The notes under the pieces were generated by a model. That model was not told the origin of the DNA. It saw only the letters and a program-made list of their open reading frames with translations, and made no database searches. From an uncultured Pseudomonadales bacterium (GTDB taxonomy: Bacteria > Pseudomonadota > Gammaproteobacteria > Pseudomonadales > Porticoccaceae), in the NCBI GenBank assembly GCA_943788445.1, contig CALSQH010000001.1, forward strand, positions 1 through 64,000: a stretch of 64,000 nt of DNA. The letters run 5' to 3'. Shown in pieces: positions 61,400-64,000 of the stretch (position 1 is its first letter; each line of letters starts with the position of its first letter). The translations under genes were made by a program, and so were the position numbers.

Positions 61400-64000
61400 T
61401 TAGCTAAGCATATCTTTTAAGAATCGGCCCGTGTGCGAAGCCTTAACTGTTGCAACGGTTTCAGGGGTTCCCTGGGCAATAATCTGCCCGCCACCAGAGC
61501 CACCTTCAGGTCCGAGATCAACAATCCAGTCTGCGGTTTTAATAACATCCAGATTGTGTTCAATCACCACCATCGTATTTCCCTGATCGCGCAGACGATG
61601 TAATACGGCCAATAGCTGTTCTATATCGTGGAAGTGCAGGCCAGTGGTGGGTTCATCGAGAATATACAGGGTCTTACCCGTATCTCGCTTAGAGAGTTCT
61701 TTCGACAGCTTGATACGCTGAGCTTCACCGCCCGACAGGGTGGTCGCGGATTGTCCAAGTTTAATATAGGAGAGACCGACATCCATCAGTGTTTGCAGTT
61801 TTCGCGCGATGGCGGGTATAACGTCGAAAAACACGCGTGCATCTTCGACAGTCATATCCAAAACCTGATGAATATTCTTGCCCTTAAAGTGAATATCTAG
61901 GGTTTCACGGTTGTAACGCTTGCTCTTGCAGACATCACAGGGCACATAGATATCGGGCAAAAAGTGCATCTCAACTTTGGTTACGCCATCGCCCTGACAG
62001 GCTTCACAGCGTCCGCCTTTAACGTTAAAGCTAAAGCGGCCGGGTGAATATCCCCGTGAACGTGCTTCCTGGGTACCGGCAAAGAGTTCTCTAACCGGTG
62101 TAAAGATGCCGGTGTAGGTGGCTGGATTTGAGCGTGGGGTTCGGCCAATGGGGCTCTGATCAATATCGATACATTTGTCTAGATGGTTGAGACCGGTAAT
62201 CGTTTTATGGGCGGCTGATTTTAATGTGGTGGCTTTATTCAGTGCCACGGCTGCCGCTGGGTAGAGTGTTTCGTTGATCAGGGTCGATTTTCCAGAACCG
62301 GAAACACCCGTGATGCAGGTAAATAACCCAATTGGAATCTGTAAGTCCACATCCTGAAGGTTATTGCCGCAGGCGCCGGTTACATTGATAAATTTCTTCT
62401 TGGCTTTATTGCGCTCGGCTGGCACAGGAATGCCGCGTTTGCCGGATAGAAATTGGCCGGTAATCGAGTTTGGATTGTCGTGAATTTGCTGGGCGGTGCC
62501 CTCGGCAACCACTTCGCCACCGTGAACTCCGGCGCCGGGGCCGATATCGATAATATAGTCCGCTGCGGCAATGGCCTCTTCATCGTGCTCGACAACAATC
62601 ACCGTATTGCCCAGATCACGCAGGCGCACTAGGGTTTTTAGGAGTCTCTCGTTGTCGCGTTGATGAAGCCCGATAGAGGGCTCGTCGAGGATATACATCA
62701 CCCCAACCAGTCCGGCACCAATTTGACTGGCAAGGCGGATGCGCTGGGCTTCGCCACCAGATAGCGTGTCGGCGCTGCGGTTGAGGGAAAGGTAGTTGAG
62801 GCCGACATCGACTAGAAAGCGGAAGCGCTGGCGGATCTCTTTAATAATCTTTTCGGCAATTTCGCCCTGCCGACCCTCAAGCTGAATCTGATCAAAATAA
62901 TCACAGCATTCGCCTACGGGCATGCTGACGATATCTTCGATGCGGCGATTGTCGATAAATACATGGCGAGCGGATTTGCGCAGGCGCGTACCACTGCACT
63001 CCGGGCAGTGAGAGCTGGTCATATATTTCCCCAACTCTTCGCGTACCGAACTGGATTCAGTCTCCCGATAGCGCCGCTCCATATTATTGATCACACCCTC
63101 AAAGGTATGTTCGCGACGGAACATGGTGCCCCGATCATTGACATAGCTAAAGGTGATCTCTTCATCACCACTGCCATAGAGCACTTTAGATTGATGCAGT
63201 TCGGATAGTTTTTCCCAAGGCGAGTCGATATCAAAATCGTAGTGAGCCGCTAGTGAAGTGAGCATGTTGTAGTAATAAAGCGTGCGTCGATCCCAGCCGC
63301 GAATCGCACCTTCCGATATGGAGACTTCCGGGTGATGAATAACTCTGTCGATATCAAAAAATTGATGCATGCCGAGACCATCACAGGTTGGACAGGCACC
63401 GACTGGATTGTTGAAGGAAAACAGTCGTGGCTCCAATTCATTGAGACTGTAATTACACACCGAACAGGCAAATTTTGCTGAAAACATCTGATCCGGTTTG
63501 TCTTCGTCCATATAGCTTATTGCAACCAGACCCTCGGCAAGGGTAAGTGCAGTTTCAAAAGACTCAGCTAGACGCAGCGCCATGTCGGGCTTGACCTTGA
63601 AGCGGTCAACAACAACTTCGATATCGTGTTTTTGCTTTTTGTTTAGCGCCGGTGCCTCGTCGAGGTCACAGACCAGACCGTCGATTCTGGCGCGGATAAA
63701 TCCCTGACGGCGCAGGCTGTCGAACAGATGCAGGTGCTCACCTTTACGACCTTTAATAATCGGTGCCAAAAGCATCAGCTTGGTATTTTCTGGCATAGCC
63801 AGCACCTGATCAACCATCTGGCTGACAGTTTGGGCTTTAAGTGCCTGATTGTGCTCTGGACAGCGCGGTTCGCCAGCACGGGCAAATAACAGGCGCAGGT
63901 AATCATAGATTTCGGTAATCGTCCCCACAGTTGAACGCGGGTTGTGAGAGGTCGATTTTTGCTCAATAGAGATGGCCGGTGAAAGTCCCTCAATATGATC
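61400..64000 (-). CDS. uvrA: Excinuclease ABC subunit A, N-terminus beyond the window
   Basis: ABC signature ([17 protein letters not shown]), CxxC zinc motifs, [18 protein letters not shown]; reading frame continues to the window edge ([36 protein letters not shown]). Confidence 0.97.
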   Translation of the reverse strand, partial: DHIEGLSPAISIEQKSTSHNPRSTVGTITEIYDYLRLLFARAGEPRCPEHNQALKAQTVSQMVDQVLAMPENTKLMLLAPIIKGRKGEHLHLFDSLRRQGFIRARIDGLVCDLDEAPALNKKQKHDIEVVVDRFKVKPDMALRLAESFETALTLAEGLVAISYMDEDKPDQMFSAKFACSVCNYSLNELEPRLFSFNNPVGACPTCDGLGMHQFFDIDRVIHHPEVSISEGAIRGWDRRTLYYYNMLTSLAAHYDFDIDSPWEKLSELHQSKVLYGSGDEEITFSYVNDRGTMFRREHTFEGVINNMERRYRETESSSVREELGKYMTSSHCPECSGTRLRKSARHVFIDNRRIEDIVSMPVGECCDYFDQIQLEGRQGEIAEKIIKEIRQRFRFLVDVGLNYLSLNRSADTLSGGEAQRIRLASQIGAGLVGVMYILDEPSIGLHQRDNERLLKTLVRLRDLGNTVIVVEHDEEAIAAADYIIDIGPGAGVHGGEVVAEGTAQQIHDNPNSITGQFLSGKRGIPVPAERNKAKKKFINVTGACGNNLQDVDLQIPIGLFTCITGVSGSGKSTLINETLYPAAAVALNKATTLKSAAHKTITGLNHLDKCIDIDQSPIGRTPRSNPATYTGIFTPVRELFAGTQEARSRGYSPGRFSFNVKGGRCEACQGDGVTKVEMHFLPDIYVPCDVCKSKRYNRETLDIHFKGKNIHQVLDMTVEDARVFFDVIPAIARKLQTLMDVGLSYIKLGQSATTLSGGEAQRIKLSKELSKRDTGKTLYILDEPTTGLHFHDIEQLLAVLHRLRDQGNTMVVIEHNLDVIKTADWIVDLGPEGGSGGGQIIAQGTPETVATVKASHTGRFLKDMLS

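Noticed and set aside
61628-63208. Several plus-strand ORFs opposite uvrA
   Set aside because: Antisense shadows of UvrA with no recognisable domains.

Overview
The window looks like a gammaproteobacterial chromosome segment (probably a marine Cellvibrionales-like lineage; this is inferred from gene content only). Most of it is core housekeeping: trpBA, priA, rpmE, pyrF, a polyamine operon (speA, carboxynorspermidine/carboxyspermidine dehydrogenase, nspC, speB), trhO, rlmJ, glpK, rlmB, rpsF-rpsR-rplI, dnaB, panCD, ilvIH-ilvC, pssA, leuA, a holD candidate, rimI, nfeD/SPFH, a RegB/RegA-type two-component pair, and uvrA (cut by the window end). The main accessory region is a minus-strand cluster of about 14-15 kb (~2.2-17.2 kb). 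It encodes a MotA/TolQ/ExbB-like channel protein, two paralogous TM-coiled-coil-VWA proteins whose N-terminal helix resembles a MotB/ExbD-type helix with a conserved Asp, a degenerate Hsp70/actin-like protein, a PEGA-repeat protein with an FGE/SUMF1-like domain that appears to lack the catalytic Cys pair, several lipoproteins and periplasmic proteins, a TPR/TonB-C-like protein, and an M48 protease. I propose it as an uncharacterised ion-motive-force-driven envelope machine. Other notable signals are a leader peptide with five consecutive Leu codons upstream of leuA, and a GH16 laminarinase-like gene with a signal-peptide frame break at a (GGT)n tract and a possible circular permutation (WSDEF strand at the C-terminus). 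No rRNA, tRNA, CRISPR array, transposase or phage genes were recognised.
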